Shown: piece after piece, positions 10,001 to 18,041 of the stretch
Layout of the letters: the number at the start of each line of letters is the position of its first letter
Numbering within the stretch: the first letter of the stretch is position 1
DNA from: Mariniphaga anaerophila
Lineage (GTDB): Bacteria > Bacteroidota > Bacteroidia > Bacteroidales > Prolixibacteraceae
Direction of reading: 5' to 3'
Assembly (NCBI RefSeq): GCF_900129025.1
Contig: NZ_FQUM01000009.1
Location: 1 to 64,000 of the forward strand
Length of the DNA: 64,000 nucleotides
Notes under the pieces: model-generated
Told to the model about the DNA's origin: nothing
The model's input: only the letters and a program-made list of their open reading frames with translations
The model's database searches: none
Program-made: the position numbers and the translations under genes

Positions 10001-10412
10001 CACTGTTTTGTTGGACTTGAGCCAAGCGTTCTTTTGCGCCCGCTTCATTTTCTTTGTGAATAACAATTAACCGGTTATCTACTGTGTAAGTTATGTGGCT
10101 TCCTTTCAAAATTTTGGAGAGAACTTTTTCAACAGACTCATTTTTAAAATCAACATCCACCCTATTACTCAGATCAACTTGTTTTAGGTTATAAAGAAAA
10201 GAGAACTCTGACTGAGCTTCAATCAGCTCGAATACCTCTTCAAGCGATAGGTTTTTCCCTTCGAGGGTTAGTTTTTTCGTTTGAGAATAACTAGAGGCCG
10301 AAACCTGCAGTAAAACAACAAACATAAAGAAACACATTAGCTTCATAGTTCGATAAATTTTGGGAAGGTTGCCCAACGGCCAACTACTCCCGTTAATTGG
10401 TTTTTTTTTCAT
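7077..10412 (-). CDS. SusC/RagA TonB-dependent receptor with N-terminal STN signalling domain
   Basis: 1111 residues. After a signal segment come a secretin/TonB short N-terminal (STN) domain (about residues 45-120, with LSLEEVFELIEAQSEFSFLY), a carboxypeptidase-regulatory-like domain (about 138-212), a TonB-box-like VVAIGYGMQKKSDLTGS, the plug (SMRIRGQNTLSGS, LDGMIYRG, ILKDASSKAVYG) and a beta-barrel ending in Phe. It imports oligosaccharides with SusD using TonB energy. The STN domain is the part that, in known systems, contacts a FecR anti-sigma factor. FecR and sigma genes lie immediately upstream, so this receptor very likely also acts as the sensor. Confidence 0.95.
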   Translation of the reverse strand: MKKKPINGSSWPLGNLPKIYRTMKLMCFFMFVVLLQVSASSYSQTKKLTLEGKNLSLEEVFELIEAQSEFSFLYNLKQVDLSNRVDVDFKNESVEKVLSKILKGSHITYTVDNRLIVIHKENEAGAKERLAQVQQNSVSGKVIDSSGFPLPGVTVVVKGTTQGTVTNADGKYSLSNIPSDGTLVFSFVGMLTQEIVVAGKTNINVTMAEETIGLEEVVAIGYGMQKKSDLTGSVQRANIGIFENSPNTNILQSLSGSAPGLSVGKTYTTGSEPSMRIRGQNTLSGSTSPLIVLDGMIYRGNVGDINPSDVESVDILKDASSKAVYGAQAANGVIIITTKAGKQQKPMFNISTYYSYQTPVNSLRTLNREEFIQAAKDFVWMEAYLPPNYLTENSDFVLTDNVAWQGNILDGYNKGIDYDWVGNCTSPGRIANTDFSITGGGEDFSYMISFNYNKQEGWVMNDMYNRKSGRINLKYDITKWLTIGTNSFLSFSDFSGDTPDFDVVARMNPLVTPYVGNAGSGEYEPYPNGTYLNPFMNSATEEKNIRNQLMTKAYAVIKVPKIKNLTYTANYSYDYKWQPQVYSNEYMAGLTGRAYGAFSNNTGYIFDNIINYSGQFGDHKINTTLLAGIEKRDGYSFTANGTGFTDMTLVYYALETAANQTISSSGWQEQYAYQMARGNYNYKNKYFLTGTIRRDGFSGFAKNKKSAYFPSVGLAWVPSEENFWNDNNVLNYVKLRASYGVNGNTVSRYSSIARVSRSNQYVFDSQSVLGQYISSLANNDLSWEKTNSYNFGVDFGLFNNKVMTNIDYYTSKTTDLIWNLSLPQLTGFSSITSNVGEIDNKGIEMSLHANNILNTSTFQWSFDLFFDSNRNKINKLIGLDSDGDGKEDDLIASGLFIGEAIHSLYDYEVDGIWQISEMNDVPSDSEVGMYKYKDLNGDGNITPEKDRRILGRQEPAYSLGIQNTFFYKNLSLSFFIKSIQGGRNGYMKLNEPDHRGGEVLTYMSWFAGVDYWTPYNPEATYRRQGGDAREYGGGTYQQRNFVRLQDISLAYDFNNQIIRKIGIDNLKVYLTGKDLITITQWLGWDPETGQGVAMGGYPVMKSITLGLDIKF

Positions 10413-10457
10413 AAATTTGACATGTTAATACAATGATTAAATTATTATTGATTATCG

Positions 10458-10487
10458 AAGGTGGTTGTCCTGGCCGACAGCCACCTT
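10458..10487 (-). terminator. Strong hairpin between the fecR-type and susC genes
   Basis: Arms AAGGTGGTTGTC and GACAGCCACCTT form a 12-bp stem, including one G-T pair, with a 6-base loop. It lies 4 bp after the anti-sigma stop codon. There is no T-run after it in the direction of transcription, so it is more likely a partial terminator, a processing site or an RNA-stabilising hairpin than a full stop. Confidence 0.6.
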
Positions 10488-10491
10488 TCTT

Positions 10492-11502
10492 TTATTTCAT
10501 TGGCTTATATATTATTTCAAACTTTCGGAATCCTGTTTTTTTATAGTCTATAGATGTAGTCAATTTTAAACCATCCAGCACCTGCCAGATGGTTTCCTGA
10601 TTTCTGAAATTACCGTTGTAAAGCATTTTTCCCAGCTCGGGGGATGAGTAAGAAAGCTTAACGTCGTACCACCGTTCAAGCCGTTTTAACAATTCAGGAA
10701 AAGCAATTTCTTTAAAGCGAAACTCTCCGTCTTTCCATGATGATTCCATGCCCACATCGCTGTCCAGCACTCTGTACTTTCTCTCTTTTTCATTTAAATA
10801 GAATTGTTGTCCGGGGACGATGTCAATAGCACTGGTGCCTTCCCCAACTAAAACACCAACCTTGCCTTCCAAAAGCGACACCTTGGAAAAGTCGTCATCC
10901 GTGTAGGAACAGACATTAAATTGGGTTCCTGTAACCTGAATATTAAAATGGTCGGTTCTTACAACAAACGGCTCGTTTTCGTTTGCTTTTACGTTAAAAA
11001 AGGCCTCGCCAAGCAGGCTCACTTCACGTTTCCCGCCTGTGAATGTCCCGGGATATGTTAATTCTGAACCGGAGTTCAGAACAACTGTAGAACCATCGGC
11101 CAATGTCACTTCCGACTTTGAGCCAAAAGGCACTTTAAACGACATCATTGTTGTCTCATATGAGCCTTCATGAATTTTCACGGGCTGTTCATTTAAAAAC
11201 AGGATAGTCATCAGCCCAACAATAAAAACAGCAGCGATACCGGCCACAGTTTTCCACAAGCGAAGACTTTTTACAGAAGCACTGTTTTTTGTTGCTTTTT
11301 GCTTGTAAAACCGGAGTAATGCATCTCTGGAATTGTCTTCCTTTTTTAAAGAAGCGTCCCAAACATCCTTCATTTCATAGAAAGTTTTCTGGTTCTTTCC
11401 AGAGCTCTTCAACCAACTGGTGAGTGTTTGCCGATCGGCAATATTACACTCCCCATTTAAGTAGCGAAGAATTATTTGCGTAATATCAGTTTCTTGGTTC
11501 AT
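10492..11502 (-). CDS. FecR-family anti-sigma factor
   Basis: 336 residues. The cytoplasmic N-terminus (LRYLNGECNIADRQTLTSWL) is typical of FecR-like anti-sigma factors. One membrane segment follows at about residues 84-104 (TVAGIAAVFIVGLMTILFL). The periplasmic FecR domain shows VPFGSKSEVTLADGSTVVLN, REVSLLGEAFFNVK and FNIQVTGTQFNV. The C-terminal part (PELLKRLERWYDVKLSY) is the DUF4974/STN-like domain that meets the receptor. It lies between the ECF sigma gene and the STN-type susC, matching the Bacteroidota sigma/anti-sigma/SusC arrangement. Confidence 0.95.
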   Translation of the reverse strand: MNQETDITQIILRYLNGECNIADRQTLTSWLKSSGKNQKTFYEMKDVWDASLKKEDNSRDALLRFYKQKATKNSASVKSLRLWKTVAGIAAVFIVGLMTILFLNEQPVKIHEGSYETTMMSFKVPFGSKSEVTLADGSTVVLNSGSELTYPGTFTGGKREVSLLGEAFFNVKANENEPFVVRTDHFNIQVTGTQFNVCSYTDDDFSKVSLLEGKVGVLVGEGTSAIDIVPGQQFYLNEKERKYRVLDSDVGMESSWKDGEFRFKEIAFPELLKRLERWYDVKLSYSSPELGKMLYNGNFRNQETIWQVLDGLKLTTSIDYKKTGFRKFEIIYKPMK

Positions 11503-11664
11503 TCTCTTTTCCTTCTATTTCTATTACACCCGTGAGGTAAAAAATACGTCACTGAAATAGAAAAAATATTTTTTGCCAGAAAACACACACGTTCAACCTC
11601 ATCGTTTTGGTCAAATTACGAGTGCTCCAATTGCATTATTACTTAATGTTTTGTAGAGTATGCT

Positions 11665-12219
11665 TTATGGGTTATCCGCTTTATGTCGAACGACCAAATT
11701 CAGTAAAATGTAAATCTGTTTACCTGTTAAAACCTTTCGCAGGCCGGATAAGGCGCGGAATAACCTCGTCTCTACCGTGCGCAGTGGAATGCCCAGTTTC
11801 TCTGCAATTTCCTTATTTTTTAGCCCCTCAAACCTGCTTAATTCAATCATTTCTTTCTGCTTTGGAGGCAATGATTCAATAGCGGCATAGATCTCTTTCA
11901 AACTTTCCTTTTCGATTAACGATTTTTCACCGCTTCCGTAAAAGTTCAATTCATTAATCAGTAAAGACAACTCCTGCTTTTCTATGTGCTTATTAACAAC
12001 GGATTGGTGGCGGATGTGATTCAGACAGCCGTTTCGTACCGAATTAAACAAATATGACTTTAAATGAGCATCAGAGAATGTGTATTTTTCTTTTTCCCAC
12101 ACCGTAACAAATACCTCCTGGACAATATCATGAACATCATTCTCATCTCGTATAAATTTTAATCCATACAACAGTAACGAATGATAATATTTCAGAAATA
12201 TTTGGTCGAAAGTACTCAT
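11665..12219 (-). CDS. ECF RNA polymerase sigma factor, FecI-like
   Basis: 184 residues. Region 2 is visible as FDQIFLKYYHSLLLYGLKF and DVHDIVQEVFVTVWEK. Region 4 is visible as LPPKQKEMIELSRFEGLKNKEIAE followed by the helix-turn-helix IPLRTVETRLFRAL. It should direct RNA polymerase to the adjacent PUL once released from the FecR-type protein. The gap to that gene is 162 bp, longer than usual for co-transcribed pairs, and holds no gene. A -7 box lies upstream at 12364-12371. Confidence 0.95.
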   Translation of the reverse strand: MSTFDQIFLKYYHSLLLYGLKFIRDENDVHDIVQEVFVTVWEKEKYTFSDAHLKSYLFNSVRNGCLNHIRHQSVVNKHIEKQELSLLINELNFYGSGEKSLIEKESLKEIYAAIESLPPKQKEMIELSRFEGLKNKEIAEKLGIPLRTVETRLFRALSGLRKVLTGKQIYILLNLVVRHKADNP

Positions 12220-12623
12220 AGAGACGAAATTGGTTCAGCTAAAAATTTTCAACCGGCTCTCTTTATCAATTACAGAAATATACTCTCCTGAATTCCTTCA
12301 AATCAATAAAAGCTTAAACACTTTTCTTAAAATTTATTAACTCTTCTTCGGTTTGACTAGAAACAAATATAAATATTTCTAATATGTATTTTTTATATTC
12401 ACAAATAATTGCACGTTACTATCTCTAATTTTTTTATTTCTCTAAAATCAAACAACACAGTTATTCCTCACATAACAAACTGTTCACAAACCCATTACAA
12501 CCTCAACATAGAGAGGACACCTTTCCTTACGCATCAAAAAGCAAAAAAAACCGATTGTAATGTTTAACAGACAAATCCTGAGGCCCGGAAAAGACAACAG
12601 AAAAAATCAGAAAATTGCACCAA
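12220..12623. other. 404-bp intergenic region upstream of the ECF sigma gene
   Basis: AT-rich, with no supported gene. It contains the -7 box listed at 12364-12371. The stretch near 12460-12600 shows nothing I can identify. It ends at the tRNA-Gln terminator. Confidence 0.5.
12364..12371 (-). promoter_or_regulatory. -7 promoter box for the ECF sigma gene
   Basis: The minus strand reads TATATTTG, an exact match to the Bacteroidota TAnnTTTG element. It implies a transcription start near 12357 and a leader of about 135 nt before the sigma gene. No good -33 TTG sits at the usual spacing. Confidence 0.5.
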
Positions 12624-12656
12624 ATAAAAAAGCCTGAAATCAGTGATTCCAAGCTT
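12624..12656 (-). terminator. Rho-independent terminator of the tRNA-Gln gene
   Basis: On the minus strand AAGCTTGGAATCA and TGATTTCAGGCTT form a stem of up to 12 pairs, with two G-T wobbles and a tight loop, followed directly by TTTTTTATTT. It lies 28 bp downstream of the tRNA. Confidence 0.8.
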
Positions 12657-12683
12657 TCTAATAAATTCTGGTGAACCATTTGG

Positions 12684-12756
12684 TTGTCCCGCCAAGGCTC
12701 GAACTTGGACTCTTCTGAACCAAAATCAGACGTGTTGCCAATTACACCACGGGACA
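12684..12756 (-). tRNA. tRNA-Gln (anticodon TTG)
   Basis: 73 nt, starting TGTCCCG and ending CGGGACA plus discriminator A, which gives a full 7-bp acceptor stem. The anticodon arm is TCTGA-TTTTGGT-TCAGA, so the anticodon is TTG (Gln, reading CAA). The T-arm contains GTTCGAGC. The three bases after the discriminator (12681-12683) read CCA on the minus strand, so the 3' end appears to be encoded. A -7 box lies upstream and a terminator downstream, so it looks like a single-gene unit. Confidence 0.96.
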
Positions 12757-12786
12757 ATCATTCATGCCTTTTTGTTAAAGACGCTG

Positions 12787-12794
12787 CAAAAATA
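12787..12794 (-). promoter_or_regulatory. -7 promoter box for tRNA-Gln
   Basis: The minus strand reads TATTTTTG (TAnnTTTG), which would start transcription near 12780, about 24 nt before the mature 5' end. Confidence 0.55.
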
Positions 12795-12878
12795 TAAATT
12801 TTTTTCATTTCGAGGCTTTTAACGGCCATTTTTTGAGAAAACGTTGTTCCGATAGATCGGTTTCCAAACAATGGATAA

Positions 12879-12908
12879 TTGGGGCGCTTTTTTAAAACCG
12901 TATATTTG
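12879..12908 (+). promoter_or_regulatory. -33/-7 promoter of the DUF2723 gene
   Basis: TTG at 12879-12881, a 19-bp gap, then TATATTTG at 12901-12908. Transcription should begin near 12913-12915. This rules out the in-frame TTG at 12879 as a start codon and supports ATG 12930. Confidence 0.7.
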
Positions 12909-12929
12909 TGGGAATTCATAAAAAACTCA

Positions 12930-15900
12930 ATGAGTCAGTTTAACAAAATCAACAATATTTTAGGGTGGGTAGTATTTCTGGCTGCCTCGACCACTTATTT
13001 GCTCACGCTGGAACCAACGGCCAGTTGGTGGGACTGCAGCGAATTTATTATCAGCGCTTTCAAATTGGAAGTAGGACATCCTCCCGGTGCGCCATTTCAC
13101 ATTATTCTTGGCCGGTTTTTCAGTTTATTTGCCGCAGATACGTCCCAAGTTGCTTTTATGGTAAACCTTTTATCGGCGTTGGCCAGCGCAGGAACCGTTA
13201 TGCTGCTTTACTGGAGCATCGTCCATTTATCCAGAAAACTGTTCCCCAAAGAAGAGTTAACAAAAGCCGAGCAAATTGTAGTTTTAGGAAGCGGACTGGT
13301 GGGCTCGCTTGCTTTTACTTTTACCGATTCATTCTGGTTTTCTGCGGTTGAAGGCGAAGTTTACGCACTCTCTTCATTTTTTACGGCTGCCGTTTTTTGG
13401 GCTATTCTGAAATGGGAAAATGAAGCCGGGCAAAAATATGCAAACCGTTGGTTGATTTTTATTGCCTACCTGCTGGGGCTCTCTACCGGGGTGCACTTGC
13501 TCAACCTGCTTGCCATCCCTGCAATCGGACTGGTATACTATTTCAAGAAATATGAATTTTCATGGAAAGGCTTTGCCTCTGCGCTACTGGTTTCGGGACT
13601 AATACTTGGCAGTATTCAGTATGTTATTATTCCTGGATTACCAAAAATGGCTTTCATTTTCGATCTGTTTTTTGTGAATTCTTTAGGACTGCCGTTCAAC
13701 ACAGGCGTGCTTGCATTTATTGCTCTTCTTGTTGCAGGCTCTGTGTGGGCTGTGCGTTACACACGAAAACGAAACCTGGCGATTTGGAACACAGTGGTTA
13801 CCGCAATTATTGTTATACTGATTGGATACTCCACATTTGCACTAATTCTGATTCGTGCGGCTGCCAATCCGCCCATGAACCAAAATCACCCCGACAATGC
13901 ATTTGCCCTCAGAAGATACCTGAACCGCGAACAGTATGGCGACCGTCCTCTGTTTTACGGCCCCTACTACAATGCCCCGGCAATTGCAAATTCCGGAGAG
14001 AAAAAGTACTACAACAAGGTGAACGGGCGATATGAAGTTACCGGCACCTCGGCTGCAAAAACTGTTTACGACAGCAAAATGGAAAAGATATTTCCGCGAA
14101 TGTACAGCAGCGATCCACGTCATGTTTCTGTGTACGAAAGCTGGGGAAATGTAAAAGGAAAGCCCGTCAGAATTCGGGAAGAGGGCGAAGTTAAAACATT
14201 AATGAAACCCACCTTTACGGAGAACCTGCGTTTTTTCTTCAGCTATCAAGTGGGATACATGTACTTCAGGTATTTTATGTGGAATTTTGTGGGCCGGCAA
14301 AACGATGCACAGGGCTATGGCGATTTTATGAACGGCAACTGGATTAGCGGAATTCAGTTTCTGGATGAACTCAGAACCGGCCCCCGGGACAAGCTCCCCG
14401 AATTCATGAAAAACGAACCTTCAAGAAACACCTACTTTTTTCTTCCTCTTTTGTTTGGGCTAATCGGCCTGTTTTATCAATACAACCACAGCCGCAAAGG
14501 GAAAGAAGGATTTGCGGTAATAATGGCTCTTTTCATTTTAACCGGAATTGCCATTATCATTTACCTTAACCAGACTCCCCTTCAGCCAAGGGAAAGAGAT
14601 TACGGCTACGTTGGATCGTTTTACGCATTTGCCATTTGGATTGGCCTTGCAGTGCCTGCACTCTATTCGTCCATCCGGAAAATAGTAAAAGGAGTTCCCG
14701 GAGCTGTGCTGGTTACCCTGCTTTCTCTGGCTTTGGTTCCCGGAGTACTGGCCAGCCAAAACTGGGACGACCACAACCGATCGAACCGATACATGACACG
14801 CGATTACGCAATCAACTACCTGGAATCGTGCGCGCCGAATGCCATTCTTTTCACCTACGGCGACAACGACACATTTCCGCTATGGTATGCGCAGGAAGTA
14901 GAGGGCGTACGCACCGACGTAAAAGTTGTAAACCTCAGCTACCTGAGCATGGATTGGTACATCAATCAACACCGGAAAGCAACTTACGAAGCTGCACCTG
15001 TGCCATTTTCTTTTAAAGAAGAACAGTATTACCTGGGCGTGCGCGATGGTGCATTTATTCAAAACCGCATCAACAGGGCTATCGATTTACGGGATGCCAT
15101 GCAGTTTATGGGAAGCGACGATGAACGCACAAAAGCGGAAACAATGAGCGGACATAAACTGGACTACTTCCCTTCCAACGAATTTTACCTTCCGGTAAAC
15201 AAACAAAAGGTGCTGGAAACCGGAACTGTTCAACCCGAGGACGAAAATCTGATTGCAGACACAATACGATTCAGCATCAACAAAAGGTACGTCACAAAAG
15301 GCGAATGGGCCGTGCTGAACATTATTGCGGCAAACGACTGGGAAAGGCCGGTGTATATCGACCACAGCCTGCTTTACACCAACAACATATTTTTCAAAGA
15401 CTGGCTTCAGTTCGAAGGGCTGGCATACCGTTTCGTGCCCATAAAAACCGAAAGCCAGGCAATTAACAAAGGGCACGTAAATACGCAGATTCTCTACGAA
15501 AATGTGATGAACAAATTCGTTTGGGGAAATGTGAATGCCCCTGATGTTTTTCTCGACGACTACAACAAAAAAGCCATTCGCATTATTCAGGCGCGATACA
15601 TGTTTTCGCGGCTGGCAGAAGCGCTGGTAACCGAAGGAAAAAAACAGAAAGCAGAAGAAGTTATCGACAAAATGTTTGAGCTTTTCCCCAACGAAAAACT
15701 GCCACTGAGCTACGATTCATTCCCTGCAGTTGAGCAATACCTCAGGGCAGGCGCCACACAAAAAGGCATTGAAAAAGCCAGGCAGTTGGCTGAAAACGGT
15801 TTTGCCATGCTTAACTATTACCTTTCGCTGCCCGAGCGTTTTGCGCGCGCGGTTCAGGAAGAGCAGGAACGGGAAATAGGGAACATTCAAAACCTGCTGA

Positions 15901-15998
15901 TTCTGACGCGGCACTACCAACTTACGGAGCTAAACAAAGAAATTGACGATAAGCTGAAAACAATTATCGACCGGTTGTCCAACGAACTGGACTCATAA
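12930..15998 (+). CDS. DUF2723 polytopic membrane protein (GT117/TMEM260-like)
   Basis: 1022 residues from ATG 12930; a 1039-codon reading from TTG 12879 would begin inside the promoter. The N-terminal half is a multi-pass membrane domain opening with the DUF2723 signature: ASTTYLLTLEPTASWWDCSE, then GHPPGAPFHIILGR. The middle and C-terminal parts are largely soluble, with CAPNAILFTYGDNDTFPLWY and a helical tail (ALVTEGKKQKAEEVIDKMFE) resembling TPR repeats. DUF2723 is the domain of human TMEM260, a protein O-mannosyltransferase of family GT117, so a lipid-sugar-dependent glycosyltransferase role is likely. The acceptor is unknown. The gene is monocistronic, and its end overlaps the convergent gene by 6 bp. 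Confidence 0.88.
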   Translation: MSQFNKINNILGWVVFLAASTTYLLTLEPTASWWDCSEFIISAFKLEVGHPPGAPFHIILGRFFSLFAADTSQVAFMVNLLSALASAGTVMLLYWSIVHLSRKLFPKEELTKAEQIVVLGSGLVGSLAFTFTDSFWFSAVEGEVYALSSFFTAAVFWAILKWENEAGQKYANRWLIFIAYLLGLSTGVHLLNLLAIPAIGLVYYFKKYEFSWKGFASALLVSGLILGSIQYVIIPGLPKMAFIFDLFFVNSLGLPFNTGVLAFIALLVAGSVWAVRYTRKRNLAIWNTVVTAIIVILIGYSTFALILIRAAANPPMNQNHPDNAFALRRYLNREQYGDRPLFYGPYYNAPAIANSGEKKYYNKVNGRYEVTGTSAAKTVYDSKMEKIFPRMYSSDPRHVSVYESWGNVKGKPVRIREEGEVKTLMKPTFTENLRFFFSYQVGYMYFRYFMWNFVGRQNDAQGYGDFMNGNWISGIQFLDELRTGPRDKLPEFMKNEPSRNTYFFLPLLFGLIGLFYQYNHSRKGKEGFAVIMALFILTGIAIIIYLNQTPLQPRERDYGYVGSFYAFAIWIGLAVPALYSSIRKIVKGVPGAVLVTLLSLALVPGVLASQNWDDHNRSNRYMTRDYAINYLESCAPNAILFTYGDNDTFPLWYAQEVEGVRTDVKVVNLSYLSMDWYINQHRKATYEAAPVPFSFKEEQYYLGVRDGAFIQNRINRAIDLRDAMQFMGSDDERTKAETMSGHKLDYFPSNEFYLPVNKQKVLETGTVQPEDENLIADTIRFSINKRYVTKGEWAVLNIIAANDWERPVYIDHSLLYTNNIFFKDWLQFEGLAYRFVPIKTESQAINKGHVNTQILYENVMNKFVWGNVNAPDVFLDDYNKKAIRIIQARYMFSRLAEALVTEGKKQKAEEVIDKMFELFPNEKLPLSYDSFPAVEQYLRAGATQKGIEKARQLAENGFAMLNYYLSLPERFARAVQEEQEREIGNIQNLLILTRHYQLTELNKEIDDKLKTIIDRLSNELDS

Positions 15999-16523
15999 TT
16001 TTTGAATCTGAAAAAAAAGTTTTCGGGCAAGTTTCCTCCCTCTCGACAAAATGCCGGGAGTAGGATGAAACTCCATTTCCTGTTCAATAACCGACAAAAG
16101 CTCCGGTTTGAAATCGGGTTCTGATTCTGAAATATTGAATAAAACCTGCATGGCATGCACCCGGTTGGCAATGGGTTCGCTTGCCGAAGTAAAGCAACCC
16201 AGGCAATAATCAACTAAAAAGGAATAATATTGGGCCGGAAAATCATGCTGGCTGATTAATTTCAGGTAGTGCCTTTTTTTACTGAGGTTGTTTTCAGTTT
16301 TTAATTTAGAAATCATTTGAGGCAGAAAAGGTGCGATCAATTCCGGATGGTCATCATTTATTTTATCGGCAATGTAAGCGGCACGCCAACTTTTTGGGGA
16401 ATCTGACTCCAGTGCCAGATTCATTAGCATTTCTAATTCGTCGGGACCAGACTCCAATTGTTGAATAAGCAGTGGAATATTCTCCCACAAAACAATCATC
16501 TCAAACAATTCTTTTTGGGTCAT
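15993..16523 (-). CDS. Hypothetical helical protein, possibly HEAT-repeat-like
   Basis: 176 residues, acidic and almost wholly helical, without a signal peptide or membrane segment. Repeating helix pairs such as SPKSWRAAYIADKIND, APFLPQMISKLKTENN and RVHAMQVLFNISESEP suggest a HEAT/ARM-like solenoid that could bind a protein partner. I do not recognise a named family. Its -7 box at 16538-16545 leaves a very short leader. It is convergent with the DUF2723 gene (6-bp overlap) and divergent from the Nudix gene. Confidence 0.75.
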   Translation of the reverse strand: MTQKELFEMIVLWENIPLLIQQLESGPDELEMLMNLALESDSPKSWRAAYIADKINDDHPELIAPFLPQMISKLKTENNLSKKRHYLKLISQHDFPAQYYSFLVDYCLGCFTSASEPIANRVHAMQVLFNISESEPDFKPELLSVIEQEMEFHPTPGILSRGRKLARKLFFQIQKL

Positions 16524-16537
16524 TCAATGGTTTTTTG

Positions 16538-16545
16538 CAAATATA
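16538..16545 (-). promoter_or_regulatory. -7 promoter box for the helical hypothetical gene
   Basis: The minus strand reads TATATTTG, an exact TAnnTTTG, 15 bp upstream of the start codon at 16523. The plus strand has TAATTTTG at 16562-16569, only 4 bp before the Nudix ATG, so both divergent transcripts may be nearly leaderless. Confidence 0.55.
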
Positions 16546-16573
16546 TTCGTTTCAATTTAACTAATTTTGAAAG

Positions 16574-16981
16574 ATGATCAAAGTTACCTGTGCCATTATT
16601 ATTCAGCATAAAAAAATACTGATTACCCAACGGGGAAACCATCCGCGCCACCCTTTCCAGTGGGAGTTTCCCGGGGGAAAAACAGAACCGGAAGAAACAG
16701 ACAAGGAGTGCGTTGAACGGGAGCTAAAAGAAGAACTGAACCTGCATATTGAAGCGGTACAAAAATTACATCCTGTTCAATTTGATTACGGATTTCGCGA
16801 AATAGAGCTGATTCCTTTCATCTGCCACATAAAAAGCGGGGAAATACAGTTGAAAGAACACGTGGATTTCAAATGGCTTTCTTTATCGGAAATTAAAAAA
16901 ATCAACCTCTCTGCCGCTGACAAAAAACTGCTTCAACACCCCGTCAACCGCCAAGCCATCGAAAACCGGGCTGCCACTTAG
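16574..16981 (+). CDS. Nudix hydrolase, MutT/NudG type
   Basis: 135 residues, full length for a single Nudix domain. The Nudix box starts at GGKTEPEE (about residue 34) and ends RELKEEL, with the metal-binding RExxEE motif intact. The position usually held by Gly after EE-x is Asn, a common variant. The N-terminus ITQRGNHPRHPFQWEFPGG matches enzymes that hydrolyse oxidised or non-canonical nucleoside triphosphates. The exact substrate is not visible. Its last 4 bases overlap the convergent dehydrogenase gene. Confidence 0.92.
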   Translation: MIKVTCAIIIQHKKILITQRGNHPRHPFQWEFPGGKTEPEETDKECVERELKEELNLHIEAVQKLHPVQFDYGFREIELIPFICHIKSGEIQLKEHVDFKWLSLSEIKKINLSAADKKLLQHPVNRQAIENRAAT

Positions 16982-17928
16982 CCAACCACATTTTGCGGCT
17001 GCCCGTTCAAAAATGCTTTCAAATTTGCAGAAGCGATGTCCATTAATCTTTTTCGCGCATCGGTTGTCGCCCAGGCAATGTGAGGCGTAATGCAACAGTT
17101 TTTGGCTTTTGCCAACGGGTTATTTGGCGACGGCGGCTCGGTTGATAACACATCGAGGCCGGCACCGGCAATCCTGCCATTGTTTAAAGCATCGGCCAAA
17201 TCCTGCTCATTAATCAACGGCCCGCGCCCGGTATTAATCAGCACTGCCGAAGCCTTCATTTTTTCAATGGCTGATTTATTTATGAACCCTTTGTTCTCGT
17301 CAGTCTGAGGGCAATTAATGCTTATAAAATCGCTCGTCGAAAGCAGTGTATCCAAATCAACCTGTCGCGCATTCAGGGGCGTTTCCTTTTTGCTTCTGTT
17401 TTGAAAAATAGTGTTCATTCCGAATGCCAGCCCGATTTGTGCCACCGCCTGTCCAATTTGCCCGAACCCTATTATTCCAAGCGTTTTACCGGCCAGTTCA
17501 ACCTGCGGCGTAATGTGGTAGCTAAAATCGATGCTGGATGCCCACTCCCCTCTTTTTACAGATGCCGCATGTTCCGAAATATTCTGCACAATATTCAGAA
17601 TGTGCGAAAAAACCATCTGCGCCACAGAAGCAGTACTATACGCCGGAATGTTGGTAACCACAATTCCTGCCCGGGCCGCAGCAGCCAAATCCACCACGTT
17701 GTATCCGGTGGCCAAAACACCTATAAATTTCAGCTCGGGCAATTGCTGAATAACTTCGTTGTTAAAAACCACTTTATTGGTAAACACAGCCTGCGCACCC
17801 TGGCAACGCTCCACTGTTTTATCCGGCGACGTGCGGTCATAAACAGTACATTCGCCCTGTTGATTAATGCCCTCCCAGCTTAAATCTCCTGGATTCAACG
17901 TATATCCGTCAAGTACTACAATCTTCAT
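16978..17928 (-). CDS. D-2-hydroxyacid dehydrogenase (NAD-binding, glycerate dehydrogenase-like)
   Basis: 316 residues, the normal length. The NAD-binding loop GFGQIG lies at 154-159. Catalytic residues of the family appear as the Arg in INTGRGPLINEQDL, a Glu in the following helix and the His in ITPHIAWATTDARKR. It interconverts a 2-keto acid and the D-2-hydroxy acid with NAD(P)H. The overall pattern is closest to hydroxypyruvate/glycerate-type enzymes, but the substrate cannot be fixed from sequence. It stands alone on its strand. Confidence 0.92.
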   Translation of the reverse strand: MKIVVLDGYTLNPGDLSWEGINQQGECTVYDRTSPDKTVERCQGAQAVFTNKVVFNNEVIQQLPELKFIGVLATGYNVVDLAAAARAGIVVTNIPAYSTASVAQMVFSHILNIVQNISEHAASVKRGEWASSIDFSYHITPQVELAGKTLGIIGFGQIGQAVAQIGLAFGMNTIFQNRSKKETPLNARQVDLDTLLSTSDFISINCPQTDENKGFINKSAIEKMKASAVLINTGRGPLINEQDLADALNNGRIAGAGLDVLSTEPPSPNNPLAKAKNCCITPHIAWATTDARKRLMDIASANLKAFLNGQPQNVVG

Positions 17929-18041
17929 GTTCTTAAAATATTTAATTTCAGCAATTCAGCATAAAACTCGCAATCGCTTTTAATTATTTTCTGAATGCAA
18001 TTATTCAGATGCTCGTTTCCTATTCTCGAAAATAGAACAAA

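Noticed and set aside
12527-12757. 76-codon minus-strand open frame running through the tRNA-Gln gene
   Set aside because: It is formed by the tRNA, its terminator and flanking AT-rich DNA; the tRNA structure explains the sequence.
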